In this document: positions 1 to 7,769 of the stretch, piece after piece | How the letters are laid out: each line of letters begins with the position of its first letter | Position numbering within the stretch: the stretch's first letter is position 1 | NCBI GenBank assembly: GCA_003556835.1 | Contig: PWQG01000070.1 | Coordinates: 1 to 7,769 of the forward strand | Source: Gammaproteobacteria bacterium | GTDB taxonomy: Bacteria > Pseudomonadota > Gammaproteobacteria > Pseudomonadales > Pseudohongiellaceae | Reading direction: 5' to 3' | DNA: 7,769 nt | Made by a program: the position numbers and the translations under genes | Notes under the pieces: generated by a model | What the model was told of the DNA's origin: nothing | Seen by the model: the letters and a program-made list of their open reading frames with translations, nothing else | Database searches by the model: none

Positions 1-3000
1 GTTCCACAACCGCGAGCTGCTGGTCGACGAACGCTCCCTGCCGGCTGAATTCGAGCCGAATATCACGCACGTGCTGTCGCCGGTCTTCGACCGCATCGAA
101 TTCGAAAGCACACTGGAAGATGTGCTCTCGGGTGTGCGCTCATCGCTGCAGCGGCAAATGATCCAGACCGGAGCGCTTCCCGAAGGCGACTACCGCCTGG
201 AACTGGATGCCGAAGTGCTCAGCGGCCAGCGCGTGAACGTGATCCCCGGAGTGGCGCTGTTCTCGGTTACCTACCCGCCCCCGCCGCAACTTATCACCCC
301 GGGCAACCGAACCAATGTAGCCATGAGCACACCGGTGTTCAGCTGGTCGCCGGTGCTCACACGTGTGCCCGTACCGCTGGAGTACGAATTCCTGCTGGTG
401 GAAATGTTCGACGGACAAGGTCCCGAGGAGGCGATCGACGCCAACCGTCCGCACCATGAGCAGACCCTGATGGATGTGACCTCATTCGTCTACACCCCGG
501 ACCTGTTTCCGCTGGAGCGCGGGCGCAGCTATGCGTGGATGGTGCGTGCCTTCGGAACGGGCGAGGACATCCCGGTCCGCAACGACGGGGAAAGTGAGAT
601 TTTTACGTTCACCTTTGACGATTCAGGTGTGCGTCCGGAAGACATTGCCAACCTGCGGCAGGTACCGCTGGTGCCCGGCCTTGCGCGTCTGATCAACCTT
701 GAGAATCTGGAGGTGGACGATGCCGGCATGTTCTACGAACTCAATGGCCGCGCCGAGGTCGAATTCACCATGGACTATCTGGGCGCTCCCCTCACGGCAC
801 GCGCCCATGTAAACGGCCTCATGATCCAGAAAAGCGGCCTGGATAATCCCGTTGTGGCGGGAGGACAGGTTTCCGTATCCGTTGAGCGCATCGGGCCGGA
901 TCTGCTGGGTACCGATCACTGGGTAACTCTTCAAAACCTGGAATACCGGTTTGGTGTCGGCATTTCGGGAACGGCCGATCTGCAGCATGAAAGCTTCGGG
1001 AACCTGCAGGCGACCGGTGATATCACACTGACACATTCCGGCATTCAAGGGACGCTGCGGGCGGAGGCAACGGATCTGCTTCGGTTCGAGCACGATTTGT
1101 TCACTGTATCAGTCAACCGCATCGTGGCCATGCTGCCTGACCGTTCGGTATACGCCGATGCAAGTATGGAGATCTTTGGCCGTCAATCACCATGTGAACT
1201 GAGAGGCATGGACCTGAACCGGGATGTGATAACCGCCGGCTGGATCTGTGACCAGGTCAGCCCGATCACCCTCGGCGGCGATTCTGAAAACCTTGTTTTC
1301 AACATGACCCGCACATCTGGCTCGGTCAGCATCCAGCAGGAAGACATGTCCATGGATTACTCCGTTTCTGTGCGTGGCGGGATCGATTTCAATTTCATGA
1401 GCGGCCAGGCATTTGATGATTTCATCGAGCCATGCGGCATCAGCGTCAGAACGACGTTCGACAACGAGACGTTGCCGGAATTCACGCTATTGCGTAATAC
1501 CTGCAGCGTACCAGAGCCCAAACTGGATCTTGGTTTTGCCCGGCTGGGCTTGCATGACATTGAGCTGGAAGAACTGACATACGACCCTGTTCCCGGGGAC
1601 TGGGAGTTTGCCATCCCGTTTGAAGCATCCATTTACTTCCCGCTGTTCGGCAATTGGGAGTTCGAACATACCCAGCCCTTCCGGCTCACCCAGAATGGCA
1701 TCGACATCCCGGAGTTTTTACTGGATGCCAATCTGCCGGAATACAACCATGACGCCCTCCGGCTTTCCATGCAGTCGTTGATCCTTGACCGGTTTACCTT
1801 TCCGTGGTTCGACTGGGATCCCGCCAGTCCCGGCCCCTGGAACCTGGAATTCGAGGCCGAAGCAGCCATAAGCGAATCGGCCGGACTGCCGTCCTGCCTC
1901 AGGAATGCAGTCATGGGTATCGAAAACGGCCGCGTCACCAACGGCGCTTTCTCGGCCGATCTGCAGCTTTCCACACTTGATGAATGTACGGTGCCATTGA
2001 TCGCCGGGCATACTATCATTGTCTCGGCCATCGGGGGGGCCGTCGCATCGGAGTTCCATCCGGATCCATCCAACCCCTTCACCACCACCGCCGAATTCTA
2101 TCTGGACAGCCGCTACGAGCCCGGCGAGCCGCTCTTCTGTCAGGATACGGCAACGGCAACGCAGACCACCGCTAACGTAGCGTTCTCCTCGGGCAAACTG
2201 GTGGGAACGGTCTCTGTGGATGACACCGGCTGCCGCATGCCCATCGGTATGATGGAAGCCGTCCTTGATAACCTGGAACTGAATCTTTTCGCCTCAGACG
2301 GACTTCAAAACGCTCATTTGTCAAGCCAGGCCACACTGATCCTGTCGCAGAACGATGCCGTGCAAGGCAGCTTTGTATTTGACATCCGTGAGCAGAAATT
2401 TCTGGAACTCGACTTCTCCATTACCGACCCGTTCCGATGGGACATCCCCAACGAGCAGGAGCCGGTGCTCTCGTTTCTTGTGAACAAGGCGTCGCTGAGC
2501 CTTGACGGGCTTTTTGTGGATGGCCGCCAGCAGGTGGAAGTGGGCGACCGCACCTTCGGCGCGACCTTCGACAATGTCATGGTCGATCTGTATGACTGGC
2601 GCATCACATCCGGCGAGATTTTCTTCGACGAGCATTTCGCCCTTGCTGTTTCATTTGATGAGGGGCTTTCCGCCCCCAAGTTTTCAGCTGTCCCTGTTGC
2701 TGGCGAAGGTGAGCCGATCCCGCGACCCGAGTACGGACTCTACCTGGAGCTGGGCGCCGATATCGTCATTGACAGCTCCGGTGTACGGACTTCCGGCCAA
2801 GCCCTGGCTTCCGTCGCTGTCGGGGATTTTGCCTTCGAGGATCTGAGCGTTACATTCACCGATGATTTTGCACTGCAGCTCAAGCCGTTCCGTGTCAGCG
2901 AAGGCCGGGCCGATCTCCATTACCGTGGCAGCCGCGTGGCCTACTTTGATGCGGCCGGGCTCACCCCGCTGCTTAGCGGGTTTGCCGACGAGATCCTCCC

Positions 3001-6000
3001 GGAAAGACTGCCGTTGCCGTCGACCAATGTGGCCTATCTGTTGCTTCGCGACCCGGATGGGAATCTCGTGGTGGATTTTGAAGAGCCGGAACCCGGGATC
3101 ATTGCCCTCAGTACACGTCCGGATACCCCGTTGCAGCTGGTGCTTCCCATTCTCGATCCCGAGAATCCGCCTGTTGTGGCTGGCGTGGAGTTTGAGGACT
3201 TTTCCATCACGGCCACGCCGGGCAATTTCCGCGTGGAGACAGGTCAGGCATGGGTGATGCTGCCGGAAGACGATGTGATCTCGGGGTTGCTGGAACAACT
3301 GGGACTTCCTTTCAATGTATCGGAAATCCGATACGGCTACACCGAACTGATGTCCGACGCGGGGGACTATCTGCAGCTGGCAGGCAACCTGCGGCTCTTT
3401 GAACATTCGGTTGCGGCGGACGATAACATGCTGCTCAAAATCTCCGGCGGCGGATTGCTGACCGCCGATTTTGATTTTCAGGACATAGATGCCCTGATCC
3501 CGATGCTCCCGCAGACCGACCTCCTTCAGCTGGGTTTCAGAAGCCTGTCCGGCAATATTGTGATGCCGATACTAGGTGGCGGCGGGGTCGCCTTTGACAT
3601 CGATATCGGCGCGGATCTCAAGCTTGGTGCCGGTGATGATGCCAGAGCCCTTTCCTATGTGGACCTGAAACTGCAGCCGGGCAACATCTCCTTCTCCTCG
3701 TTCACAAGCATTGAGCTTGAGGATCCCCTGAGCGTTGAACTTGCCGGCTTTACCATGAAGCTCAATGCCATCACATCCATTCCGATTCTCGAATACGACA
3801 GTCAGGACGGGTGGGAGTTCCTTTTCTCACTCGATGCCGACTTTGAATTTACGCCACCAGGTTATGATCCCTTCGAGCTGCCGATTAACGGCCTGCAACT
3901 CTCCAACACCGGCTTTTCCATACCGGCCCAGGAGATCAATAACAGCACGCTCAACGGGTACGAGCTGCCTTCTTTTGAGCTTGCGGGGTTCACATTCAAG
4001 CCATTGGCGCTGAGGACTATGGAGCCGGTCACATTCAACTGGTTCGAGGGGGAGCTTTCCCCGATCCAGCCCTTCTTCGACTTTGAAGTGCGGCTGCCGG
4101 AGATTGGCAATGAGCATCTGGAGCCACCCGACGGATTCACCTTCTACAATGTGACGTTCCAGGACGGATTCCTGTCAGGGGAGATGCAGCCATTCGAACC
4201 CTATGGCGGGCTGGTCATCCCGGCCGGTCCACCGGCGCTCAATCCTCCGGATCTCCGGATCACAGAGATCACAGGTGCCCTTGAGCCAGTGGAGGAGGGT
4301 GGTGAGTACATACAGAATGTGGCTATATCGTTGTCGGGAACCATTGAGCAAATCCCGTTCTTTGAACAGGAAGACCCGGATTGTGACATGGACGTCATGT
4401 TTGCGCTCCGTCTTGAGCGGGGTGTTGGCTTCAGCGGCGTGATCGATAATATTGTGCCGTGCGGATCGGCGGAAATCGGGCCCTTCGCCCTTTCGGCAGG
4501 TTCCGGAACCCTTACGTTCGCCTATGAAGACGACCAGCAGGAGGCCCTATTTGATGGCTCGCTTGTGGCCGAACTGGAAGGCCCGCAGGGTCCGTTCACG
4601 GCCCAGGGTGCCGTGCAGCTGGATCTTATTTCAGGGCGGATAACGGATGGACAAATTGCCATCAACGCACCTTTCAACATGTCGCTGCCCTATCGGGCCA
4701 GCACGCCGTTCATGGATTTTGTGGTGCAGAATGCCGTACTGAACAGGGATGGCCTGATGATTGATGCCACCGGTGAACTTAAAGCCGGTGATGTGGATAT
4801 TAATGTCGTCTTTGATGAGCTGCTGATCGGATTCCCCGAATTCGGTATTGAAGGGGGTGAAGCGAGGATATCGGCAGGCATGGGCCTGCTTGTGGAATTC
4901 ATACCGCTGTCGGCTTCCATCACGGGAGCGGACGATGAGCAGCCGCCCCAAAGCGAGGCGCTGCTGATCTCCGCCGAGAGCCAGGTTATCCTGGATGCCA
5001 GCGGTCTCAGGTTCGATGGCCAGGCCGGGGCTTCATTGCGCCTTGCCGACCAGGAATTTGCCAATTTGAGGGTCGTCTTTGAGGAAGATTTCACCTTCCG
5101 CATCACGAGTCCGAGCGTTGAGACCGGACGGGCGCTGGTCTATCTGGATCTGGACGATCCCGCTGAAGAACCGCTGGTCATTGTTGACCGGAACGGCTTC
5201 CGCTTCGGTGGCGGACTGGTGGCCATGATCCCCGATACGCTTGGGCTTCCCTCCAAGAATATCGCCTACGCGGTCATCAGGGATGAGGACGGCGAGATGT
5301 TGCTGAACCTGGATTCCACCGATGACGGCGGGTACATCCTGCAGACCGGCACGGATCCGGTGCCCATCTACATTCCCGCACTGGCTGCGGCCGACGGCTC
5401 CGTACCGGAACTGCTGGCCCATTTCAACCTTACTACGGATGCCCTTTTTGTGCCCAATGGCGGATCTGTCTCTGTGAGTACTTCGCTCGACCTGGAGCCA
5501 TACATCGGCGCCCCGGTAAGTATAGACTCCATTGGGATAGATGCAGGTGGAGAAATGCTTCTGACCACCTTGCTCTCGGTGGAACTGCCCGAAGTGTTCG
5601 GCGGACAGAAAGCCACGGCCCAGACCACTATCGGCCCGAATGGCTTCCAGGAGGCCATTATCACGGCCGGTACATTTTCGGATTCCTATGATCCAACGCT
5701 GGATCATCTAGTCGAAAGGGATATCATGGCCATGCTGGATGGCGACGATGAACAGAGTGAATTCATCGTCGGCTTGTACGGCGCCCGGCTGACCATCAAT
5801 TCCCCGGCGGACCTGCAGCTGGCCGGATCGGTTTCCACCTCCCTGCTCCAGAAAGAAGAAGATCAGAATTTCGGCCTGTTCTACACGGTCGGTTACGGTC
5901 CGGATGGATGGAACTTCAATTTCGAGACTCTGGGCACGATACCAGAGGTGAAGCTGGGACGCGCTCTTCTGAAATTTGATGAGCACGATCCGTTTGATTT

Positions 6001-7769
6001 CGAGGTCAGCAACAACGAATTCATTGTCAAAGTAAACGGTACGGTGTCCTTCGAGGAGATGATCGGCGAGCAGCTCTCCTTTTCTGTGGAGGACCTTGAA
6101 TTTGGTGCCACGAACCTGCAGTCGAGTCCGCAGCTTGTGCTCCGGCTCGGTGCGGCCACGGCGCAGTTGCCCGATCAGGAGTTCGACTTCTTCTCGGGCG
6201 CGCTGACAGGCACCTTGAGCGGACCCGAGCTCTCTTTTGCAGGACGCACCTTTGAGGCATCGGTTTCCAGCGGCGAACTGACTTTCCTCCAGAAAACACT
6301 GCAGTACGAAAATCTGCAAGTCAATACGCAAGGCTATTTCAGTATAGGGTCCATAGCTGCCGACGAGGTAGAGATCATGCAGCAATATCTGGTTCTCAGG
6401 TCCCTGGGGATTTCGCGGGAAGAGGAGACCGGTCTGAGCCTGAGCGGAACCCTCGGATTCCAGATTCCGGATCCGCTTGATGTGGATGGCGAGCTGTTCC
6501 TGGAAGTCGGACGCGACGCCCAGAAGGCCGTTTACTTCAATTCTGAAATCAATGCGGAATCCGGGTTTGATCCCGATGAAGAATACACGGTTGACCTGGG
6601 GTCATCTATCGCCGTCACCCTGACCGACCAGCTGATCAATATCAATCCGTTGCAGCTGGCTCAGACGGAGATTGCCGTTGCCGCCCGCGTCACCATATTT
6701 GGCGAAGACCGGATCTTTTTCGGCGAACCGGGCAACCTGGCAGAAAAACCAGGCATTTCGGTCAGAATGGATCGCGACCCGCTGATCATGTACAATGCCA
6801 CAGGCAATGTCGGTTTCAGCTTCAAGCAAAGCTTTTTTGAGATCGATATCGATGGGGATGTGGTATCCTCCAATGAGGAGGCGTTCAAGATTGTCCTGAG
6901 TGGCCAGGCCGGAATTGACATCACGGGAATAGGTGGAAAAGTTGGTTTCACGGGTATGACCATCACCAGTGAGGGCCTCACGGATATCGGCAACTTCAGC
7001 GGGGAAGCAAAATTCGATCTCATGGATATTGCCACCCTGGAGCTGGGACGATTCATCCGGCAACAAGACGATGACGGATTCGTGCTCACCATTGCCGACG
7101 GCTTTGATGCCGGACCAGAGGACCTTCAAAGTGCAGAGGAGTCCACCCAGGAAATTAACGTCGTTGAGTTTCTCTGTTTTGGCCCGTGCGATGATTATCA
7201 ATTAGACGCAGATGAGAATGAGGATGACACCCCTGTGACCACCGCTGGCGGTTCTCAAAACGGTGGAAACCCGGCGCTCAGATTAACACTTGGCGGATCC
7301 AGCAACAATCCGAACGGTGCCTTTAGTGGTGAAATCCACCAGATCCTGTTTTATCGCACAACAGCGGGTGATGTCACTTTCAGCGTGGAGCGGTTCGGGG
7401 TGGGGCTTGGGGACCTGTTCCAGGCCAGCGCCAATCTGCTCTACCAGACCAGCGGCGGCAATATCACGCTGCTGGCAGCGGGATCCGGAAACCTGGCCGT
7501 CGGTGATCAATCGGTCGGTGCCATGATCGCAGGCACCTTTTCAAACATGGAAGACGAACTGTCATTCGGGGTGTTTGCGGCGGTACGTGCCAGCATGGGC
7601 ATACAAATAGTCCCAGGCGTGGTATCCCTGACCGGTTTTGGCGGTGGATTCTTCTACAACCCGACAAACCAGATGCTTAACATGGTGACCGATGCGGTGA
7701 GTTTTTTCAGAAAGGATCCGCCCGAAGGCATCGACCGGGCCGGGGCAACCCGTCCGGGCAGCGGCGACA
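1..7769 (+). CDS. Giant repeat-containing exported protein, internal fragment (both ends missing)
   Basis: The frame starting at base 2 is open for 2,589 codons with no stop, so the whole window is inside one gene; neither the start codon nor the stop is present. The translation is coherent throughout: alternating hydrophobic/polar beta-strand patterns, many Gly-Asp/Asn turns, few lysines and no hydrophobic stretch long enough for a membrane helix. In order it has a LPEGxY segment and a fibronectin-III-like domain (residues 1-205), a beta-rich connector (206-507), two diverged ~740-residue repeats (508 to about 1922), a third partial unit (about 1923-2371), an acidic linker (2372-2423) and a glycine-rich domain (2424 onward). 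Its 12 cysteines fall in six close pairs, as expected of an oxidised, exported protein. The N-terminal part recalls TANFOR/Fn3 proteins of Bacteroidota and relatives. I do not recognise a named family for the body. A structural or adhesive surface role is inference; no enzymatic motif is seen. Confidence 0.95.
2..274 (+). other. TANFOR-like N-terminal segment (partial)
   Basis: Residues 1-91 of the open frame. The segment contains an ITHVLSPVFDRIEF strand/loop stretch, then QTGALPEGDYRLELDAEV at residues 55-72, and ends just before a proline run. From memory, large exported Bacteroidota proteins annotated with the TANFOR domain have the same order: a QTGxLPEGxYxFxxxA motif followed by P-x-L-x-x-P and an Fn3-like domain. 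The start of the domain lies upstream of the window, so its full length cannot be judged. Family assignment rests on remembered motif resemblance, not on a profile search. Function of the domain is not known to me; it usually lies near the N-terminus of the mature exported protein, which suggests the missing 5' part of this gene is short. Confidence 0.5.
275..616 (+). other. Fibronectin type III-like domain
   Basis: Residues 92-205. It begins with four prolines (92-95) and PQLITPGN, then FSWSP (113-117) with the conserved strand-B tryptophan at 115, a YEFLLVEMFD strand, a TSFVYTPD strand, and GRSYAWMVRAF (174-184) carrying the Tyr-x-Trp-x-Val-Arg-Ala pattern typical of the F strand of Fn3 domains in Bacteroidota surface proteins. 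It closes with an alternating FTFTF strand (201-205). The length, about 114 residues, is slightly above a standard Fn3 because of the loop containing the GPEEAIDANRP stretch. Such domains act as spacers or protein/carbohydrate-binding modules outside the cell. It follows the LPEGDY segment directly, which is the arrangement expected of TANFOR proteins. Confidence 0.65.
617..1522 (+). other. Beta-rich connector with two cysteine pairs
   Basis: Residues 206-507, between the Fn3-like domain and the first long repeat. A possible helical or linker segment (about 209-232, with PEDIANLRQ) leads into alternating strand patterns such as GDITLTHSGIQGTLRAEATD. The first lysine of the protein is residue 277. 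Two cysteine pairs lie in the second half: 398/416 (18 apart) and 478/501 (23 apart). The second pair precedes a P-x-P-K-L-D segment that begins repeat unit 1, much as the later pairs sit ahead of strand-rich blocks. This stretch may be a diverged or truncated earlier copy of the repeat, but I could align only the cysteine motif and not the whole. No known domain recognised. Confidence 0.5.
1523..3733 (+). repeat. Long tandem protein repeat, unit 1 (~737 residues)
   Basis: Residues 508-1244. It is matched in order by unit 2. Anchor points are GDWEF (Trp 534; unit 2 Trp 1271), a Cys pair 713/744 (unit 2: 1461/1487), DGLFVDG (from 835; unit 2 DGLMIDA from 1583), DSSG (924-927; unit 2 DASG 1665-1668), FEDLSVTFTDDF (945-956; unit 2 FANLRVVFEEDF 1686-1697) and LPSTNVAYLLLRDPDG (1005 on; unit 2 LPSKNIAYAVIRDEDG 1749 on). 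Offsets between anchors are 735-748 residues, so the units are collinear. Unit 1 has an extra cysteine pair, 632/662, missing from unit 2. Similarity is at protein level only; the DNA has diverged. The strand patterns suggest a long beta-structured rod or solenoid, which is inference. Confidence 0.8.
3011..3397 (+). repeat. Nested sub-repeats of unit 1 (LPxxN element, two copies)
   Basis: Two copies of a shorter element lie inside unit 1. The first has LPLPSTNVAYLLLRDPDGNL with the key proline at residue 1006; the second has LGLPFNVSEIRYGYTEL followed by DAGDYLQLAG, proline at residue 1103, 97 residues later. The shared pattern is a hydrophobic-Gly/Pro-Leu-Pro turn, a strand, an acidic Asp-x-x-Gly turn and a second hydrophobic strand. 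Upstream of each is a Phe-Glu-Asp-Leu/Phe strand (FEDLSVTF at 945 and FEDFSITA at 1064). This is likely one beta layer of the rod, duplicated before the whole unit was duplicated. Confidence 0.6.
3734..5767 (+). repeat. Long tandem protein repeat, unit 2 (~680 residues)
   Basis: Residues 1245 to about 1922. It starts with an AGFTMKLNAITSIP stretch aligned to GFARLGLHDIELEE of unit 1, then DGWEF around Trp 1271, a loop-rich block, the cysteine pair 1461/1487, DGLMIDA (1583), DASG (1665), FANLRVVFEEDF (1686-1697) and LPSKNIAYAVIRDEDG (1749 on). The position equivalent to Cys 632/662 of unit 1 (FYNVTFQDGFLSGEM region) has no cysteine, so that disulfide, if real, is unit-specific. The end boundary is approximate, placed where a third start-like motif (GLYGARLTIN, from residue 1924) appears. 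The order of sub-elements is the same as in unit 1, which argues for duplication of a whole long block. Confidence 0.75.
5240..5563 (+). repeat. Nested sub-repeats of unit 2 (LPxxN element, two copies)
   Basis: These are the counterparts of the two sub-repeats in unit 1. Copy one has LGLPSKNIAYAVIRDEDGEMLL with proline at residue 1750; copy two has IGAPVSIDSIGIDAGGEMLL with proline at residue 1838, 88 residues later. Both end in an identical GEMLL. The offsets to the matching copies in unit 1 are 744 and 735 residues, so the pair was already present before the long unit was duplicated. The second copy in each unit is the more diverged of the two. Confidence 0.55.
5768..7114 (+). repeat. Third repeat-like unit, diverged or truncated
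   Basis: Residues about 1923-2371. GLYGARLTIN (1924 on) and YGPDGWNFNF (Trp 1970) match the openings of units 1 and 2 (Trp 534 and Trp 1271), and DPFDFEVSNNEFIV follows where unit 2 has DPFELPINGLQLSNTGFSI. After that the correspondence becomes weak: the Cys pair, the DxSG turn and the LPxxN(V/I)AY element are not found. Instead there is a series of strand-rich blocks, including LTGTLSGPELSFAGRTFEAS, a LDVDGELFLEVG block and a DIDGDV turn (2282 on). The region ends near ELGRFIRQQDDDGF. It is either a strongly diverged third copy or a copy fused to unrelated beta sequence. It has no cysteine at all. Confidence 0.45.
7115..7270 (+). other. Acidic to Gly/Asn-rich interdomain linker with CxxxC
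   Basis: Residues 2372-2423. The segment opens with PEDLQSAEESTQE, has a short hydrophobic stretch (NVVEFLCFGPC, with cysteines 2392 and 2396), then DDYQLDADENEDD (2397-2409, nine acidic residues of thirteen) and TPVTTAGGSQNGGN (2410-2423). The low complexity and charge mark it as a flexible, exposed hinge between the repeat body and the next domain. The two cysteines are three residues apart and could form a small loop disulfide. The clustered aspartates could bind calcium, but no defined calcium loop is present. Confidence 0.65.
7271..7768 (+). other. Glycine-rich C-terminal-side domain, start only
   Basis: Residues 2424-2589, cut by the end of the window. Composition differs from the repeats: rich in Gly, Asn, Ser and Ala, with ALRLTLGGSSNNPNGAFSG, a long run of alternating strands (GDVTFSVERFGVGLGDLFQA), AAVRASMGIQIVPGVVSLTG and GFGGGFFYNP (2545-2554), then a segment with FFRKDPPEGID. 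The pattern suggests an antiparallel beta sheet or barrel-like domain with glycine-rich turns. I recall somewhat similar G-F-x-G-G-hydrophobic-Y-N motifs in large uncharacterised bacterial proteins, but cannot tie this to a named family. No catalytic residues recognised. Confidence 0.45.

Noticed and set aside
2147..2161. Short direct repeat acggcaacggcaacg as a possible phase-variable tract
   Set aside because: Only about two and a half copies of a 6-base unit encoding Thr-Ala-Thr-Ala-Thr; a gain or loss would stay in frame and would not switch the gene.
2502..3257. Short + strand frames with Ser/Arg-rich translations (2502-2846, 2862-3257)
   Set aside because: They are out-of-frame readings of the giant gene; low-complexity Ser/Arg/Pro composition is typical of shifted frames in GC-rich coding sequence.
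2684..3406. Reverse-strand frame of 240 residues
   Set aside because: Same antisense phase and same explanation; it lies wholly within the conserved repeat of the sense frame.
5033..6385. Two adjacent long reverse-strand frames (5033-5707 and 5708-6385, about 224 residues each)
   Set aside because: They are in exact antisense phase with the sense codons. Stops there need sense codons TTA, CTA or TCA, which are rare in this gene, so long antisense openings arise passively. The translations look like mirror images of sense codon bias and show no domain. The split between them is just a sense CTA codon at 5708.
6845..6862. EF-hand or dockerin-type calcium loop (DIDGDV), and DPDGN at about 3050
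   Set aside because: The order of Asp and Gly does not fit the full DxDxDG loop with its distal Glu, and there is no flanking helix; these are more likely beta turns.
617..7114. AsmA/TamB-type or filamentous haemagglutinin-type repeats
   Set aside because: The beta-rich style is superficially similar, but no AsmA or TamB motifs, no FhaB-like short repeats and no TPS domain are visible.
7175..7189. Thioredoxin-like redox motif (CFGPC)
   Set aside because: The cysteines are separated by three residues, not two, in a linker with no thioredoxin fold around it; a structural disulfide is more plausible.
6602..7201. Reverse-strand frame of 199 residues
   Set aside because: Antisense shadow of the sense gene, in the same phase, with no recognisable protein features.
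1..7769. CRISPR, insertion sequence, tRNA/rRNA, terminator or promoter
   Set aside because: The whole window is one coding frame; no inverted repeats, spaced direct DNA repeats or transposase-like sequence were seen. The repeats are detectable only at protein level.

Overview
The window is one continuous piece of coding sequence on the + strand. The frame whose first full codon is bases 2-4 stays open for all 2,589 codons to base 7768, with no stop, plausible gene boundary, RNA gene, terminator or intergenic gap. Both ends of the gene lie outside the window, so this is an internal slice of a giant protein of well over 2,589 residues. Residue numbers in this report count from the codon at bases 2-4.

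The organism is most likely a member of the Bacteroidota/Balneolota/Rhodothermota group. The reasons are the N-terminal arrangement (a LPEGxY-type segment, then a fibronectin-III-like domain with FSW and YAWMVRA strands), which resembles, from memory, the TANFOR/Fn3 region of large exported proteins in that group, and the fairly GC-rich codon use. The protein is acidic and very poor in lysine (27 Lys counted by hand in 2,589 residues, none in the first 276). That suits an extracellular protein, perhaps of a saline habitat. The taxonomic call is inference.

Layout: residues 1-91 (bases 2-274) are a beta-rich segment ending in the LPEGDY motif region. Residues 92-205 (275-616) are a fibronectin-III-like domain. 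Residues 206-507 (617-1522) are beta-rich with two cysteine pairs. Residues 508-1244 (1523-3733) and 1245 to about 1922 (3734-5767) are two diverged copies of a very long tandem repeat, in register at about 740 residues. Each copy carries two nested 88-97-residue sub-repeats and a conserved cysteine pair. From about residue 1923 (5768) a third, shorter or more diverged unit begins. Residues about 2372-2423 (7115-7270) form an acidic to Gly/Ser/Asn-rich linker with a CxxxC pair. Residues 2424-2589 (7271-7768) are the start of a glycine-rich beta domain cut by the window edge.

Taken together this looks like a surface or secreted giant protein: an N-terminal recognition-type module, a long repeated beta-structured body braced by disulfides, then a flexible linker and a distinct distal domain. 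No catalytic motif, transmembrane segment or named function is visible. The signal peptide and any C-terminal sorting domain would lie outside the window.
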